Source of the DNA: Vulcanimicrobiota bacterium
GTDB taxonomy: Bacteria; Vulcanimicrobiota; Vulcanimicrobiia; Vulcanimicrobiales; Vulcanimicrobiaceae
Direction: 5' to 3'
Assembly (NCBI GenBank): GCA_019232905.1
Contig: JAFANA010000119.1
Location: forward strand, 1 to 35,500
Length of the DNA: 35,500 bases
Made by a program: the position numbers and the translations under genes. Shown here one piece after another: positions 1-7,431 of this stretch. Numbering within the stretch: the first letter of the stretch is position 1; every line of letters begins with the position of its first letter. The notes under the pieces were generated by a model. It saw only the letters and a list, made by a program, of their open reading frames with translations. It had not been told where the DNA came from and ran no database searches.

Positions 1-51
1 GATGCTGCGAAGGAAGCCGGACTCGAAGACGTCGGCTTCGTCACGTCGTAG
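1..51 (+). CDS. C-terminal end of an ExbD-like protein (partial)
   Basis: Only the last 16 codons are present, read in frame 1 and ending in TAG. The peptide DAAKEAGLEDVGFVTS matches the usual C-terminus of ExbD/TolR proteins (the DAAKxAGxxxVGxVT pattern). The same position in the next gene reads DAAKSVDLTTFGLAN. I infer that this is a first ExbD paralogue in tandem with the second; ExbB/TolQ would probably lie further upstream, outside the window. The next start follows after 24 nt, so the genes are almost certainly co-transcribed. Confidence 0.6.
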   Translation, partial: DAAKEAGLEDVGFVTS

Positions 52-75
52 GGCAAGTGGAGGTTTAGTTAACTC

Positions 76-501
76 GTGGCAATGTCGACTGGTGGGGGAG
101 AAGATGAGGTGATGTCGACCATCAACATCACGCCGTTCACGGACGTGTTGTTGGTGCTCCTGATCATCTTCATCATTCTTGCCGCCGTTACGAAAGAGCC
201 GAAGCTTCCCGACGCCCATAACAAGGATCGCGTCCAGGCTTCCCAGCTCGTCGTCATCATCGACGATAAGAACAACATTCAGGTTGGGCCCAATCAGGTC
301 CAGATTGCGCAAGCGCACGACGCGTTCGCGCAATTACAGGACCAGACGGGCCATAAATTCACCAGCGTCATTATCAAAGCGGATCCGCGCTCGAACTACG
401 GGACGATTTTGCAGGTCATGGATGCTGCGAAATCCGTAGATCTTACGACCTTTGGGTTGGCCAACCACGTCGAAGGTCAACCGGAGGGCTCAACGCAGTA
501 A
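76..501 (+). CDS. exbD: ExbD/TolR-type biopolymer transport protein
   Basis: This 141-residue protein is a proton-channel subunit of an ExbB-ExbD-TonB type motor in the inner membrane. It couples the proton-motive force to outer-membrane transport. The cytoplasmic N-terminus is followed by a single membrane helix at about residues 22-40 starting NITPFTDVLLVLLIIF. Asp23 is in the position of the conserved proton-carrying Asp of ExbD/TolR. A periplasmic domain of about 95 residues follows. The GTG start at 76 is preceded by GGAGG at 59-63; an in-frame ATG at 82 is an alternative but lies further from that site. The gene follows another ExbD end and precedes a tonB gene by 3 nt. Family assignment is secure, but ExbD versus TolR cannot be separated by sequence alone; the tonB neighbours favour ExbD. 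Confidence 0.92.
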   Translation: MAMSTGGGEDEVMSTINITPFTDVLLVLLIIFIILAAVTKEPKLPDAHNKDRVQASQLVVIIDDKNNIQVGPNQVQIAQAHDAFAQLQDQTGHKFTSVIIKADPRSNYGTILQVMDAAKSVDLTTFGLANHVEGQPEGSTQ

Positions 502-504
502 CCG

Positions 505-1236
505 ATGGCAAAAGATTCTGGCTACATTACTACCGGTGAGCGCACGCGCAACTTCTTGGCGGTCGCGTTCATTCTTTCGCTGATCATCCACGGAATTGCA
601 TCTCCGTTCTTTCCGAACTTGCAGAAGCATCACTCGGATGAAGAAGTCGAAAAAGTGAGCATGACCAAGAAGATCATCGTACGGATTCCGACACCGCCGC
701 CACCGACTCCGACTCCGCCTCCGACACCGACGCCGCCGCCGCAAAAGACGCCGCCGCCGGTTAAGAAGCAAGAAGTCGTGCAACCGAAGCTCAAAGTCAA
801 CGTTCCGAAGACTTCGAACAATTCGAGCACGACCTCGACGGAGCAGCAATACAATGCGAACGCGAAGGGCTCCGAGAACGGCGTTCCAAACGGCAACTCT
901 GATAAGGGTACGCCGGGTCCGGCAACCCCGGCTCCGACGGAGAAGCCTGCGTGCGCGAATCCGAATCAGGACGCGACGGTGACCAATGCAATGGCACCCG
1001 ATTATCCCGACTCGGCACGCGATCTGGGGTTGGGTCCGGTAACGGTTCTGGTCGAAGTGACGGTTGGACCGTCGGGCGCATTGCAAGATGCTTCCGTCTA
1101 CAAATCGTCCGGAAACGGTGCAATCGATCGTGAAGCGTTGCGCGCTGCACACCAATCGACCTACGCGCCGAAGATGGTCAATTGTCAGCCGACAAGCGGC
1201 CAGTACCTCTTCCGTGCGGAATTCAATCCAGACTAA
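505..1236 (+). CDS. tonB: TonB-family energy transducer (first copy)
   Basis: This 243-residue protein should span the periplasm and pass energy from ExbB/ExbD to TonB-dependent outer-membrane receptors. The N-terminal helix (about 16-37) carries the SxxxH signature of TonB (S25, H29). A proline/threonine-rich linker (about 58-85) and a low-complexity region follow. The C-terminal TonB fold (about 150-243) includes PDYPDSARDLGLGPVTV and a final QYLFRAEF strand. The linker DNA is a run of CCG/ACN codons. The start lies 3 nt after the exbD stop, with GGAGGG at 483-488 inside exbD. A hairpin terminator follows at 1261-1290, so this is probably the last gene of the exbD transcript. Confidence 0.9.
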   Translation: MAKDSGYITTGERTRNFLAVAFILSLIIHGIASPFFPNLQKHHSDEEVEKVSMTKKIIVRIPTPPPPTPTPPPTPTPPPQKTPPPVKKQEVVQPKLKVNVPKTSNNSSTTSTEQQYNANAKGSENGVPNGNSDKGTPGPATPAPTEKPACANPNQDATVTNAMAPDYPDSARDLGLGPVTVLVEVTVGPSGALQDASVYKSSGNGAIDREALRAAHQSTYAPKMVNCQPTSGQYLFRAEFNPD

Positions 1237-1260
1237 GCACGTGCCGCGTCACGCACCATT

Positions 1261-1290
1261 GGAGCGCCCCCGAACGGGAGCGCTCCTTTT
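1261..1290 (+). terminator. Rho-independent terminator after the first tonB
   Basis: GGAGCGC at 1261-1267 pairs with GCGCTCC at 1280-1286. An inner CCC/GGG extension and a single bulged A sit inside, and TTTT follows at 1287-1290. It lies 25 nt past the tonB stop and 13 nt before the next tonB start, so it probably separates or attenuates the two tonB genes. Confidence 0.75.
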
Positions 1291-1302
1291 CGTTCAGATC
1301 CG

Positions 1303-1944
1303 ATGACACCGAAGCGCGCACGGCGTCTGCTCCTTATCGCGTTTGCGATCTCGCTGCTCGTTCACGCTATCGTTTTGAGCGGTGTGCGTTCGCCGTTCGG
1401 ACCCTACAAAGACGAGACGCAGGTGGTGAGCATTCAACACGTGCGCGCCTTGCGGCTCAGCCGGCAGCCCACACCGCCGCCGCCGACGCCGCCGGTAACA
1501 CCGTCGCCTCGTTCCTCGGCGCCATCCACCGCATCACCGAATCCGCATCCGGCACACACCGCCGGCGGCGCTGGAAACGGTTCGTCGAAGTCTTCTGGTG
1601 CGAGTGCGCAACCGAGCGCAGCATCGTCCGTGACGCCGAAGCCGTCGCCGACTCCGAACTGCGCAACGAGTGATACGACCGCATTGTTGGCCCAAACACC
1701 GGAACCACCCGACATCGCGCCCGACGCGCGCGGCGACGCAACCAGCGGGACGGCCACCGTACGCGTTTCACTCGATGAAACGGGAGCGGTTCAGCAGACG
1801 ACCGTCGTGCAAAGCAGCGGTAATCCGTCACTCGATCTCGTCGCGGTGACGATGGCCCGAACCGCGCACTATACGCCCGCGACGCACGCATGCAAACCGG
1901 TCGCGAGCGAGTACCTGTTCAAAGCAAGATTCAACGCATGGTAA
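1303..1944 (+). CDS. TonB-family protein (second copy)
   Basis: This 213-residue protein has the same plan as its upstream neighbour: a short Arg/Lys-rich N-terminus, one membrane helix (about 9-27) with the SxxxH motif (S17, H21), a Pro/Ser/Thr-rich linker (about 55-105) and a C-terminal TonB-like domain ending SEYLFKARFNAW. The domain has GTATVRVSLDETGAVQQTTV and two Cys residues. The ATG start follows the terminator directly and I see no strong Shine-Dalgarno site. It converges on the minus-strand gene that ends 2 bp away. The two tonB genes look like a duplicated and diverged pair, possibly serving different receptors; that is inference. Confidence 0.85.
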   Translation: MTPKRARRLLLIAFAISLLVHAIVLSGVRSPFGPYKDETQVVSIQHVRALRLSRQPTPPPPTPPVTPSPRSSAPSTASPNPHPAHTAGGAGNGSSKSSGASAQPSAASSVTPKPSPTPNCATSDTTALLAQTPEPPDIAPDARGDATSGTATVRVSLDETGAVQQTTVVQSSGNPSLDLVAVTMARTAHYTPATHACKPVASEYLFKARFNAW

Positions 1945-1946
1945 TG

Positions 1947-2558
1947 CTATGCGGAAAACGCCGGCCGGCGTAACGCCGCTTCGTAGTCCGCACGCCCGTG
2001 CAACGGTTGACCATGCGACACGACGACGCTGTCGAACGGAAGATCTAAAAGCGCGCGAAGTGCCGGCAACGTTCGTTCTTCATGCCATGGCGTTGCCCAC
2101 ACGCGTAACTCGCCGTCGAGTGCGTTGAGTGCGTCAGCGAAGACGATCGTGCGTTGCGCAGGGAACCACAAGGGCGTTTCGTTGCGGCCCCGCCCGTCGT
2201 AAAGGGCATGCACGTCGCCCGGAAGTTCGGTACCGGGATCGACGTAACGCAATTCCGTCCGTGGCGCGTCGCCTCGAAAGAAGAGCCGCGGACCGAATGC
2301 CGCGGCGGGATAGCGTTGCGTGAAGGCGTCGGTGTCGCGCACGTGATCCGGTTTCAGAACGGCAAACGCCGTCGGCGGGGCTGCGTCGAGCCGTTCGAAA
2401 ACGTGCACCGCGCCTTCGGGCGGAAGCACCGGGTCGAGGACGTAGCGCTCCTCGTTTGATTCGATACAGGTTGAGGTTAGCGGCGCAAACGCGCCGGCGC
2501 GCGGATCCGACGTCGTCCACAACCAAAGTCCCGGTGCGACGTCGGTGATGCGAAGCAT
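1947..2558 (-). CDS. Metallo-beta-lactamase-fold protein with degenerate metal site
   Basis: This 203-residue protein resembles small metallo-beta-lactamase-fold hydrolases. It has an early strand pattern around WLWTTSDPRAGAF, an ALYDGRGRNETPLWF segment and a late FDSVVVSHGQPLHGR segment. The canonical HxHxDH zinc motif is missing: the equivalent stretch reads LKPDHVRDTDAF, which keeps one His and an Asp. The late His in VVSHG is kept. The protein may bind one metal, use another chemistry, or be non-catalytic. It lies 11 bp downstream of the PilZ gene on the same strand, so the two probably share a transcript. The substrate is unknown. Confidence 0.65.
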   Translation of the reverse strand: MLRITDVAPGLWLWTTSDPRAGAFAPLTSTCIESNEERYVLDPVLPPEGAVHVFERLDAAPPTAFAVLKPDHVRDTDAFTQRYPAAAFGPRLFFRGDAPRTELRYVDPGTELPGDVHALYDGRGRNETPLWFPAQRTIVFADALNALDGELRVWATPWHEERTLPALRALLDLPFDSVVVSHGQPLHGRADYEAALRRPAFSA

Positions 2559-2569
2559 CGGCAGCGAGC

Positions 2570-2953
2570 TTAGAGCATCCCCATGTCGCGCAAAAGGTGA
2601 AGGGTGTCGATATAGCGCTGCAAGTGTTTGCGCGTTTCGTCATCGACGTCGAGAAACGCGACACCGGTGCGGTATCGCTGAAGGAGCGGATCGTAACGCG
2701 ACCAGCGGACCACGCCGCGAATGCGAAGCACGGGTTGCGCATCGCCACGAAGCTCCACTTGGACGCTGATCGGCGCGTCTTTCGTCAGCTCGGCGTTGGT
2801 GAGCATCGCCATGCCGCCCAGCGCGATGTCGTACGTTTCCGTGAATTCCGGGGCGAAGTCGTCGTTGATGCTGTACGAAACGAGCAATGAATCGCCGACG
2901 CGCTGAAACTTGCGCTCCTGCGGCTCCTGCGTGCTCGTGTCGTGATACTCCAC
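2570..2953 (-). CDS. PilZ-domain c-di-GMP-binding protein
   Basis: This 127-residue single-domain protein carries the PilZ signature RxxxR (RKFQR, about 14-18). The later D-x-S-x-x-G element is present as DIALGG, with Ala in place of Ser. The GVVRWSRYDPLLQRYRTGVAF stretch fits the last PilZ strands. PilZ proteins sense cyclic di-GMP and act through a partner on motility, exopolysaccharide or gene expression. The window also encodes an intact HD-GYP phosphodiesterase at 11333-13150. The start lies 61 bp from the divergent uppP start. The Ser-to-Ala change may lower affinity, but many PilZ proteins tolerate it. The partner is unknown. Confidence 0.82.
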   Translation of the reverse strand: MEYHDTSTQEPQERKFQRVGDSLLVSYSINDDFAPEFTETYDIALGGMAMLTNAELTKDAPISVQVELRGDAQPVLRIRGVVRWSRYDPLLQRYRTGVAFLDVDDETRKHLQRYIDTLHLLRDMGML

Positions 2954-3014
2954 GCGCTCGCCTTAGTCCGGCCGGATAGGCAATCCTGCCCATTCCGGCG
3001 TAACTGAGGGCCCC

Positions 3015-3875
3015 GTGACGCTTTTACAAGCCGTTGTGTTGGCGCTGCTCCAAGGGGTGAGCGAACTTTTTCCGATTTCCAGTCTCGGACACACGATTCT
3101 CGTTCCGGCCGTCCTTCATTGGAACAACATCAATCGCTCCGACCCGACGTTTCTCGCATTCGTCGTCGTGCTGCATCTTGGTACGGCCGTTGCGCTGATC
3201 GTCTTTTACCGGCGTCAATGGGCCGCGATCGTTCGCGCGCTCGTTGCGAGCGTCATTCGCGGGAAGCTCTCGAACGATCGAGATGAGCGAATCGGATGGC
3301 TCTTGGTCGTCGGCACGATTCCCGTCGGTATTCTGGGCGTGATCCTCGAGCAGCCCGTACGTGCACTTTTCGGATCGCCTGCGCCGGCCGCGATCTTCCT
3401 TGCGATCAACGGACTCGTCATGTTTGCCGGCGAGGCGCTTCGCCGCCGTCAACAGGTCGCCGAGAAACGTGTAGATCGGCCGATGCAGAGCCTTTCGTTC
3501 TTTCAAAGCGTGCTCATCGGATTCGCGCAAAGCTTCGCGCTCTTGCCCGGAATTTCGCGTTCGGGCGCGTCGATGGTTGCCGGACTCTTGTGCGATCTCG
3601 ATCACGAAGACGCGGCGCACTTTTCGTTTCTGCTTGCAACGCCGGTGATTTTCGCCGCTGCGCTGCTGGAAATCCCGAAACTCGTTGCGCCGGACGCGCA
3701 CGTCGTCGCCGTTCAGGCGGTGATCGGCGGGATTCTTGCCGGCATTGCGGCGTATTTGTCCGTTGCGTTTTTGACGAGATATTTTAAGTCGAACGATCTA
3801 CGCCCGTTCGGCTGGTACTGCCTTATTGTGGGCGTAGTTTGTTTCGTTCTAAGCCGTATGGGAGTGCTTTCATGA
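3015..3875 (+). CDS. uppP: Undecaprenyl-diphosphatase (BacA/UppP family)
   Basis: This 286-residue polytopic membrane protein removes a phosphate from undecaprenyl pyrophosphate, regenerating the lipid carrier for peptidoglycan and polysaccharide synthesis. The (E/Q)xxxE motif is seen as Q13-GVS-E17 within LLQGVSELFPISSLGHT, and the second signature as PGISRSGASM (about 182-191). Several hydrophobic segments fill the rest, and the length is typical for the family. A GTG start at 3015 follows a GAGGG stretch. The TGA stop overlaps the next gene's start as ATGA, showing translational coupling. UppP is also linked to bacitracin tolerance in other bacteria. Confidence 0.95.
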   Translation: MTLLQAVVLALLQGVSELFPISSLGHTILVPAVLHWNNINRSDPTFLAFVVVLHLGTAVALIVFYRRQWAAIVRALVASVIRGKLSNDRDERIGWLLVVGTIPVGILGVILEQPVRALFGSPAPAAIFLAINGLVMFAGEALRRRQQVAEKRVDRPMQSLSFFQSVLIGFAQSFALLPGISRSGASMVAGLLCDLDHEDAAHFSFLLATPVIFAAALLEIPKLVAPDAHVVAVQAVIGGILAGIAAYLSVAFLTRYFKSNDLRPFGWYCLIVGVVCFVLSRMGVLS

Positions 3876-4066
3876 AAGCTCTTGCAATCGTTCTTGCGAT
3901 CGTGTTCTTCGTTCTCGGATTGCTCTATGGAATGGGCACGATCAATGTCTTCACGAAATCCGGCACCGAGCACTCGCACCATATGACCCACCTCGTCGTG
4001 TGCTGGGTCCTGGCGCTGCTCTGCTTGATCTGGTACCGATTCCAAAGCTCGGCCGCTACCCGGTAA
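3872..4066 (+). CDS. Small two-helix membrane protein of unknown function
   Basis: This 64-residue protein starts MKALAIVLAIVFFVLG, has a second hydrophobic helix at about residues 42-56 (LVVCWVLALLCLIWY) and a His-rich loop (EHSHHMTH) between them. The ATG at 3872 overlaps the uppP stop as ATGA; an in-frame ATG 33 nt upstream is less likely because it would overlap uppP further. I do not recognise the family. Coupling to uppP suggests a membrane accessory role, and the His cluster could bind metal; both are inference. Confidence 0.7.
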   Translation: MKALAIVLAIVFFVLGLLYGMGTINVFTKSGTEHSHHMTHLVVCWVLALLCLIWYRFQSSAATR

Positions 4067-4104
4067 AACGACGACCCTCTAGGAAAAAGAGCCCTATCCC
4101 GTCC

Positions 4105-4132
4105 GGCCGTTCGCCTCGCGAGCGGCCGAACG
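4105..4132 (+). other. GC-rich inverted repeat between the uppP pair and the lipoprotein gene
   Basis: CGTTCG at 4108-4113 pairs with CGAACG at 4127-4132; alternatively CGGCCG at 4104-4109 pairs with CGGCCG at 4122-4127. Only a weak pyrimidine run (TGCTTCTC) follows, so terminator function is uncertain. It lies 24 nt before the lipoprotein start. Confidence 0.35.
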
Positions 4133-4156
4133 TGCTTCTCGTACCATCGACGTACG

Positions 4157-5335
4157 ATGCGTCGATTGCTCATTATTTTCGCCTGCGTAGCGTTTGCGGC
4201 TGGCTGCGGCGGTGGTGGTGGCGGAGGCGGGGGTAGCCTGCCGCCTACCGTCAGCGCATCGGGCAGCGCGGTCACTCCTACGCCGCCGGTCCCCTCGCCC
4301 ACGTCTTCGGCGAAGACACCGACGCCGACGCCTTCCGGCAAGACGACAGCGACCCCGGGCGGGACAGCGACGCCGTCGTCCTCACCGGCCGCTTCGCCTT
4401 CGACCTCGCCGACCAGTTCCGCAACACCGACACCGACGTGCCCGCCCGGGGATACGGGAACGTGGCCAAACTGCGCGACGCCGACCCCGACGCCGACGTG
4501 CCCGCCTGGAGATACCGGATCGTGGCCGAACTGCGCGACGCCGACTCCGACTCCGACGTGTCCGCCCGGAGATACCGGAACGTGGCCGAACTGCGCGACG
4601 CCTACTCCGCCACCTGTGACGCCGGGCGACAACGGCAAGACTCTTTCAACGCAGTACGAGTACGTCGATTCGAATGGTACTCCCCATCCGGCTACAATCA
4701 ACGGAACACCGACGACCGCGTTCAATCCGCCTAATGGATACGGCGATACCCCGTCAGGCGGTCACGGCCCCGACAACAACGTCGTCGACAACGTTCCATG
4801 CATGCCGTACATGTCGAACAACTATCACATCCATGCGTTTATCGGCATCTATTACAACGGACAAGAAATTGCGTTGCCTACGGCCGTAGGAATCGTCGAG
4901 CCGGAAATCGACTCCGTCGGTGACGATCTCAAAGGCACGAAATGCTTCTACTTCACGCACACGCATGACTCGACCGGTGTAATGCACATCGAGTCCGATA
5001 ACGGCGGCGTGGTCGAGCAAGTGCCCAACGATTCGAAGTTCGTCCTCGGCCAGTTCTTCCAAGTGTGGGGCATCAACGTGAGCTGCGCCGGTGGAATGCC
5101 GGGGTGCATGGGACAATTCGGACCCTACAGCGGACCGATGGAGGTCTTAACGTCGGGCGCTGTCTTCCGTGGAGACGGGGCGAATCAAAGGTCGATTACA
5201 CCGGAGAACACGTTGCAACCGTACTATGGCGATCCGAATCAAATCCCGCTGTGGTCGCACGAAGTGATTTGGTTCCTGATCGGCCCGAACTATCCGTCGA
5301 AACTCCCGTCCGTACACTTCGACGAACAGTTCTAA
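4157..5335 (+). CDS. Secreted lipoprotein with Pro/Thr linker, Cys repeats and a His-rich domain
   Basis: This 392-residue protein begins with a signal peptide and lipobox (FAAGC, lipid-bearing Cys at about 17) followed by nine glycines. A Pro/Ser/Thr linker (about 28-92) leads to three 20-residue repeats of the type CPPGDTGTWPNCATPTPTPT (about 93-155), each with two Cys. The C-terminal half (about 160-392) is a globular domain with NYHIHAFIGIYYNGQEIALP, CFYFTHTHDSTGVMHIES and FVLGQFFQVWGINVSC segments. I have the impression that similar HIHA...THTHD domains occur in uncharacterised secreted proteins of soil bacteria, but I know of no assigned function. The His pairs could bind a metal; that is inference. 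I see no clear Shine-Dalgarno site. It converges on the minus-strand gene 18 bp away. Confidence 0.8.
   Translation: MRRLLIIFACVAFAAGCGGGGGGGGGSLPPTVSASGSAVTPTPPVPSPTSSAKTPTPTPSGKTTATPGGTATPSSSPAASPSTSPTSSATPTPTCPPGDTGTWPNCATPTPTPTCPPGDTGSWPNCATPTPTPTCPPGDTGTWPNCATPTPPPVTPGDNGKTLSTQYEYVDSNGTPHPATINGTPTTAFNPPNGYGDTPSGGHGPDNNVVDNVPCMPYMSNNYHIHAFIGIYYNGQEIALPTAVGIVEPEIDSVGDDLKGTKCFYFTHTHDSTGVMHIESDNGGVVEQVPNDSKFVLGQFFQVWGINVSCAGGMPGCMGQFGPYSGPMEVLTSGAVFRGDGANQRSITPENTLQPYYGDPNQIPLWSHEVIWFLIGPNYPSKLPSVHFDEQF
4432..4611 (+). repeat. Three 60-bp in-frame tandem repeats
   Basis: Three consecutive 60-bp units run from about 4432 to 4611. Each encodes a 20-residue block with two cysteines inside the lipoprotein at 4157. 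They differ by a few substitutions (for example CCCGCCCGG, CCCGCCTGG and TCCGCCCGG near the Cys codon). The boundaries are phase-arbitrary. Exact unit length keeps the frame, so copy number could vary by slippage or recombination. Confidence 0.9.
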
Positions 5336-5353
5336 GGACCGCGTCCGGTACTG

Positions 5354-6268
5354 CTACTTGGTAGCGACTAGGTAGATTTCGTACGGGTGCGGAGCGATGA
5401 TGCGGACGTTTGGGCGGGCGTTGCGCAAGATCGGTTCGAGTTCGGGCATGCGTTGTTCGGTCGTTTGCATGACGACGACCGGATAGTTTTCCGCGGTGGA
5501 CAGAATCGAAGCGATCGCGCGAGCATACGAGGGTGTGTCCGCGGCACGCGCGCCGAGCAGTGAATCGCGATAGGCGTGCTCGATCGTGAAGTAGGGATTG
5601 CCCTGCCACCACGCTTCCCACATCCAAATGCGCGCGTCCGCGCTGCGGAACGAATTGCGGGCAGGCGGCGCAAGAAAGAGTGCGTCGCCGCTTTGCGCTC
5701 CCATCGTGGCCAGTACGTCGCCGTGGCGAACCGTATTGCGCCGCATGTTCGGCGTCACCCACTGTTCGGTTTGGCGAATGTACGTCCACGCGAGTTCGCT
5801 CGGCGGAATATCTTGCATCTCGTCGGGCGACTGCGTTTTTTGCAGCCAATAACAAAATGCGCGCCACAGGCCGAGAATCGCGAGCCCGGTTTGCTGGTCG
5901 CTGCGCAGGTTGCGCACGTTGTCGTGCCACACGCCTAAATAGACGCATTGCTCTTCGCTGAAGAAGACGCCTTCCCACGCTTTGAACATGTCGAGCGAAT
6001 AGATGCGCCCCGGCAGCATCTCGACGATTTCCGCGACTTCGTTGTCGCGAAGATACGTCATGTCGTTCACGACGAGACCTTCCCCGACGCGAACGAACCA
6101 TTCGAGCAAGTCGCCGCCGTGCACGGCAATCCCGTGGCGTTTCAAATAGTTGAGGTGCGTCGGCAACCCCATGAACGGATCCACGACGCTCGTGCATTCG
6201 TATTCCATGAGGATTTCGTGCAGGCGCGACGGGGAAATACGGCGCGTGCGTTCGTGCAGTTCGATCAT
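5354..6268 (-). CDS. D12-class DNA adenine methyltransferase homologue, catalytic motif lost
   Basis: This 304-residue protein resembles D12-class N6-adenine methyltransferases. The SAM-binding motif region is VVDPFMGLPTHLNYLKRHG (about 28-46) followed by an acidic GGDLLEW. The region that should contain the catalytic DPPY reads GDALFLAPPARNSF (about 194-207), so Asp and Tyr are both replaced. A YLGVWHDNVRNLRSD segment and an aromatic block (RIWMWEAWWQGNPYF) sit where D12 enzymes have structural elements. Catalysis is therefore unlikely as written; SAM or DNA binding could remain. The ATG overlaps the stop of the upstream minus-strand gene by 4 nt, so the two are translationally coupled. The homology call is mine from motif order. 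Confidence 0.6.
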   Translation of the reverse strand: MIELHERTRRISPSRLHEILMEYECTSVVDPFMGLPTHLNYLKRHGIAVHGGDLLEWFVRVGEGLVVNDMTYLRDNEVAEIVEMLPGRIYSLDMFKAWEGVFFSEEQCVYLGVWHDNVRNLRSDQQTGLAILGLWRAFCYWLQKTQSPDEMQDIPPSELAWTYIRQTEQWVTPNMRRNTVRHGDVLATMGAQSGDALFLAPPARNSFRSADARIWMWEAWWQGNPYFTIEHAYRDSLLGARAADTPSYARAIASILSTAENYPVVVMQTTEQRMPELEPILRNARPNVRIIAPHPYEIYLVATK

Positions 6269-7407
6269 GCGTGTGCTTTTGCCGTTTCCATCACCGCGCG
6301 AACGACCTTCGGATCGAACTGCGTTCCGGCGGCATCTTCAAGACGCTCGCCGCGGTCAAGCCGCGCGTAGGCGATCGTTGCCGCCAAAATCGATGCCGCC
6401 GGAAGGATCGCCTTGCCGCGCAGGCCTTTCGGTTTTCCGGTTCCGTCAAACCATTCACTTCGCATTGCGACGATCGGCGCAGCCGATGCGAGCGTAGCAT
6501 GCGGCTGCGCAAACTCCGCGGCGGCGGCCGCATTCGCGGCGCGAACGTCGATGCCTAATCGCGCGAGCGGATCGAATTGTTCGTCCTCCCCGATGTCTTT
6601 GCCGATCTCGCCCGCGCCGAAGAGCCGGCACGCAAGGGCGAGTTGCGCGCGCGATTCATCGTCGAGCTCGAGCGCACGTGCCGCACCGTCGGCAATCGCC
6701 GCGATTCGCCGCCATCGTCCATTGACGCCGTTGTGATGGTCGATCGCGTCCGCCATGGCATCGAGTAACGCGTGGGGAGGCGTCGTATCGGCGAGCGCTT
6801 CGAGAGGCATCGCGACTTCCGTCACTTCGCCGGCGTTGTGGTGAAACCAAATCGTGAACGTTCGCGCATGATCGGGCCCGAACGCGCGCCCGCTCTGCAG
6901 ACCGATTGCGTTCAACGCCTCTTCCGGATCGTCGGCGCGAACGAAGAAGTCCGCTAACGCGAGAAGTTGCGCGCTCTGCGGAATGCCGTACCAGCGAAGC
7001 TGATCGGGAAAACCCGTGCCGTCCCAACATTCGGACTGCCAGCGCACGAAGTCGATCGTCTCGACCGGCAACGACGTCACCGATGCGCAGAAGCGCGCTC
7101 CGCGGGCGGGCACGTCCCACACGGCCATCCGCGCGTTGCGATCGGTGAGCGGCTCGCCTTTGCGATATGCGGCACTCCCGATTGCGCCCGTCGCGTGCAG
7201 AAATCCGGCAAAATACAGCGCGGTTCGTTCGTTTTGCGCAACCTGCGCGACCTCGGCAAGCGCTACCGCGAGCGATGCTTTACGCACCGCCGTACCGGGT
7301 TGATTCCCCATCGCGGCGTCACTAACCGCGCCATACCATGAAAGAACATCGGCGAGCCGAGCGCGTGCGGCCCGAGGATCGCCGCCGGTGTCCTGGAATA
7401 GCGTCAT
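6265..7407 (-). CDS. Tandem degenerate HD-GYP-like protein
   Basis: This 380-residue protein contains two HD-GYP-like halves. The first (about 40-190) has FLHATGAIG where HDxGK is expected and SECWDGTGFPDQLRWYGIP where HHExxDGxGYP is expected. The second (about 210-375) has CRLFGAGEIGKD and RSEWFDGTGKPKGLRGKAI. The DGTG cores are intact but the metal-binding HD and HH residues are lost in both halves, so c-di-GMP hydrolysis is unlikely. Degenerate HD-GYP proteins can act as effectors or scaffolds. The gene starts 24 bp from the divergent moaC and overlaps the methyltransferase-like gene by 4 nt. A c-di-GMP-sensing role is inference. Confidence 0.7.
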   Translation of the reverse strand: MTLFQDTGGDPRAARARLADVLSWYGAVSDAAMGNQPGTAVRKASLAVALAEVAQVAQNERTALYFAGFLHATGAIGSAAYRKGEPLTDRNARMAVWDVPARGARFCASVTSLPVETIDFVRWQSECWDGTGFPDQLRWYGIPQSAQLLALADFFVRADDPEEALNAIGLQSGRAFGPDHARTFTIWFHHNAGEVTEVAMPLEALADTTPPHALLDAMADAIDHHNGVNGRWRRIAAIADGAARALELDDESRAQLALACRLFGAGEIGKDIGEDEQFDPLARLGIDVRAANAAAAAEFAQPHATLASAAPIVAMRSEWFDGTGKPKGLRGKAILPAASILAATIAYARLDRGERLEDAAGTQFDPKVVRAVMETAKAHA

Positions 7408-7431
7408 CTCTTCCGCGATTTACATATTGCC

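Noticed and set aside
1..1944. tolQ-tolR-tolA-tolB system instead of ExbD-TonB
   Set aside because: The C-terminal domains of both proline-rich proteins are TonB-like and no tolB or pal follows, so TonB is the better reading.
4432..4611. CRISPR-like array
   Set aside because: The 60-bp units are contiguous with no unique spacers and encode in-frame protein repeats.
3925..4725. A 266-codon minus-strand frame with Gly/Val repeats
   Set aside because: The repeats are the antisense of the Pro/Thr stalk of the lipoprotein; no start signal or domain.
5196..6197. A 333-codon open frame on the minus strand overlapping the methyltransferase-like gene
   Set aside because: It is very Arg-rich with no domain pattern and lies in another frame of a gene with clear motifs; a high-GC shadow.
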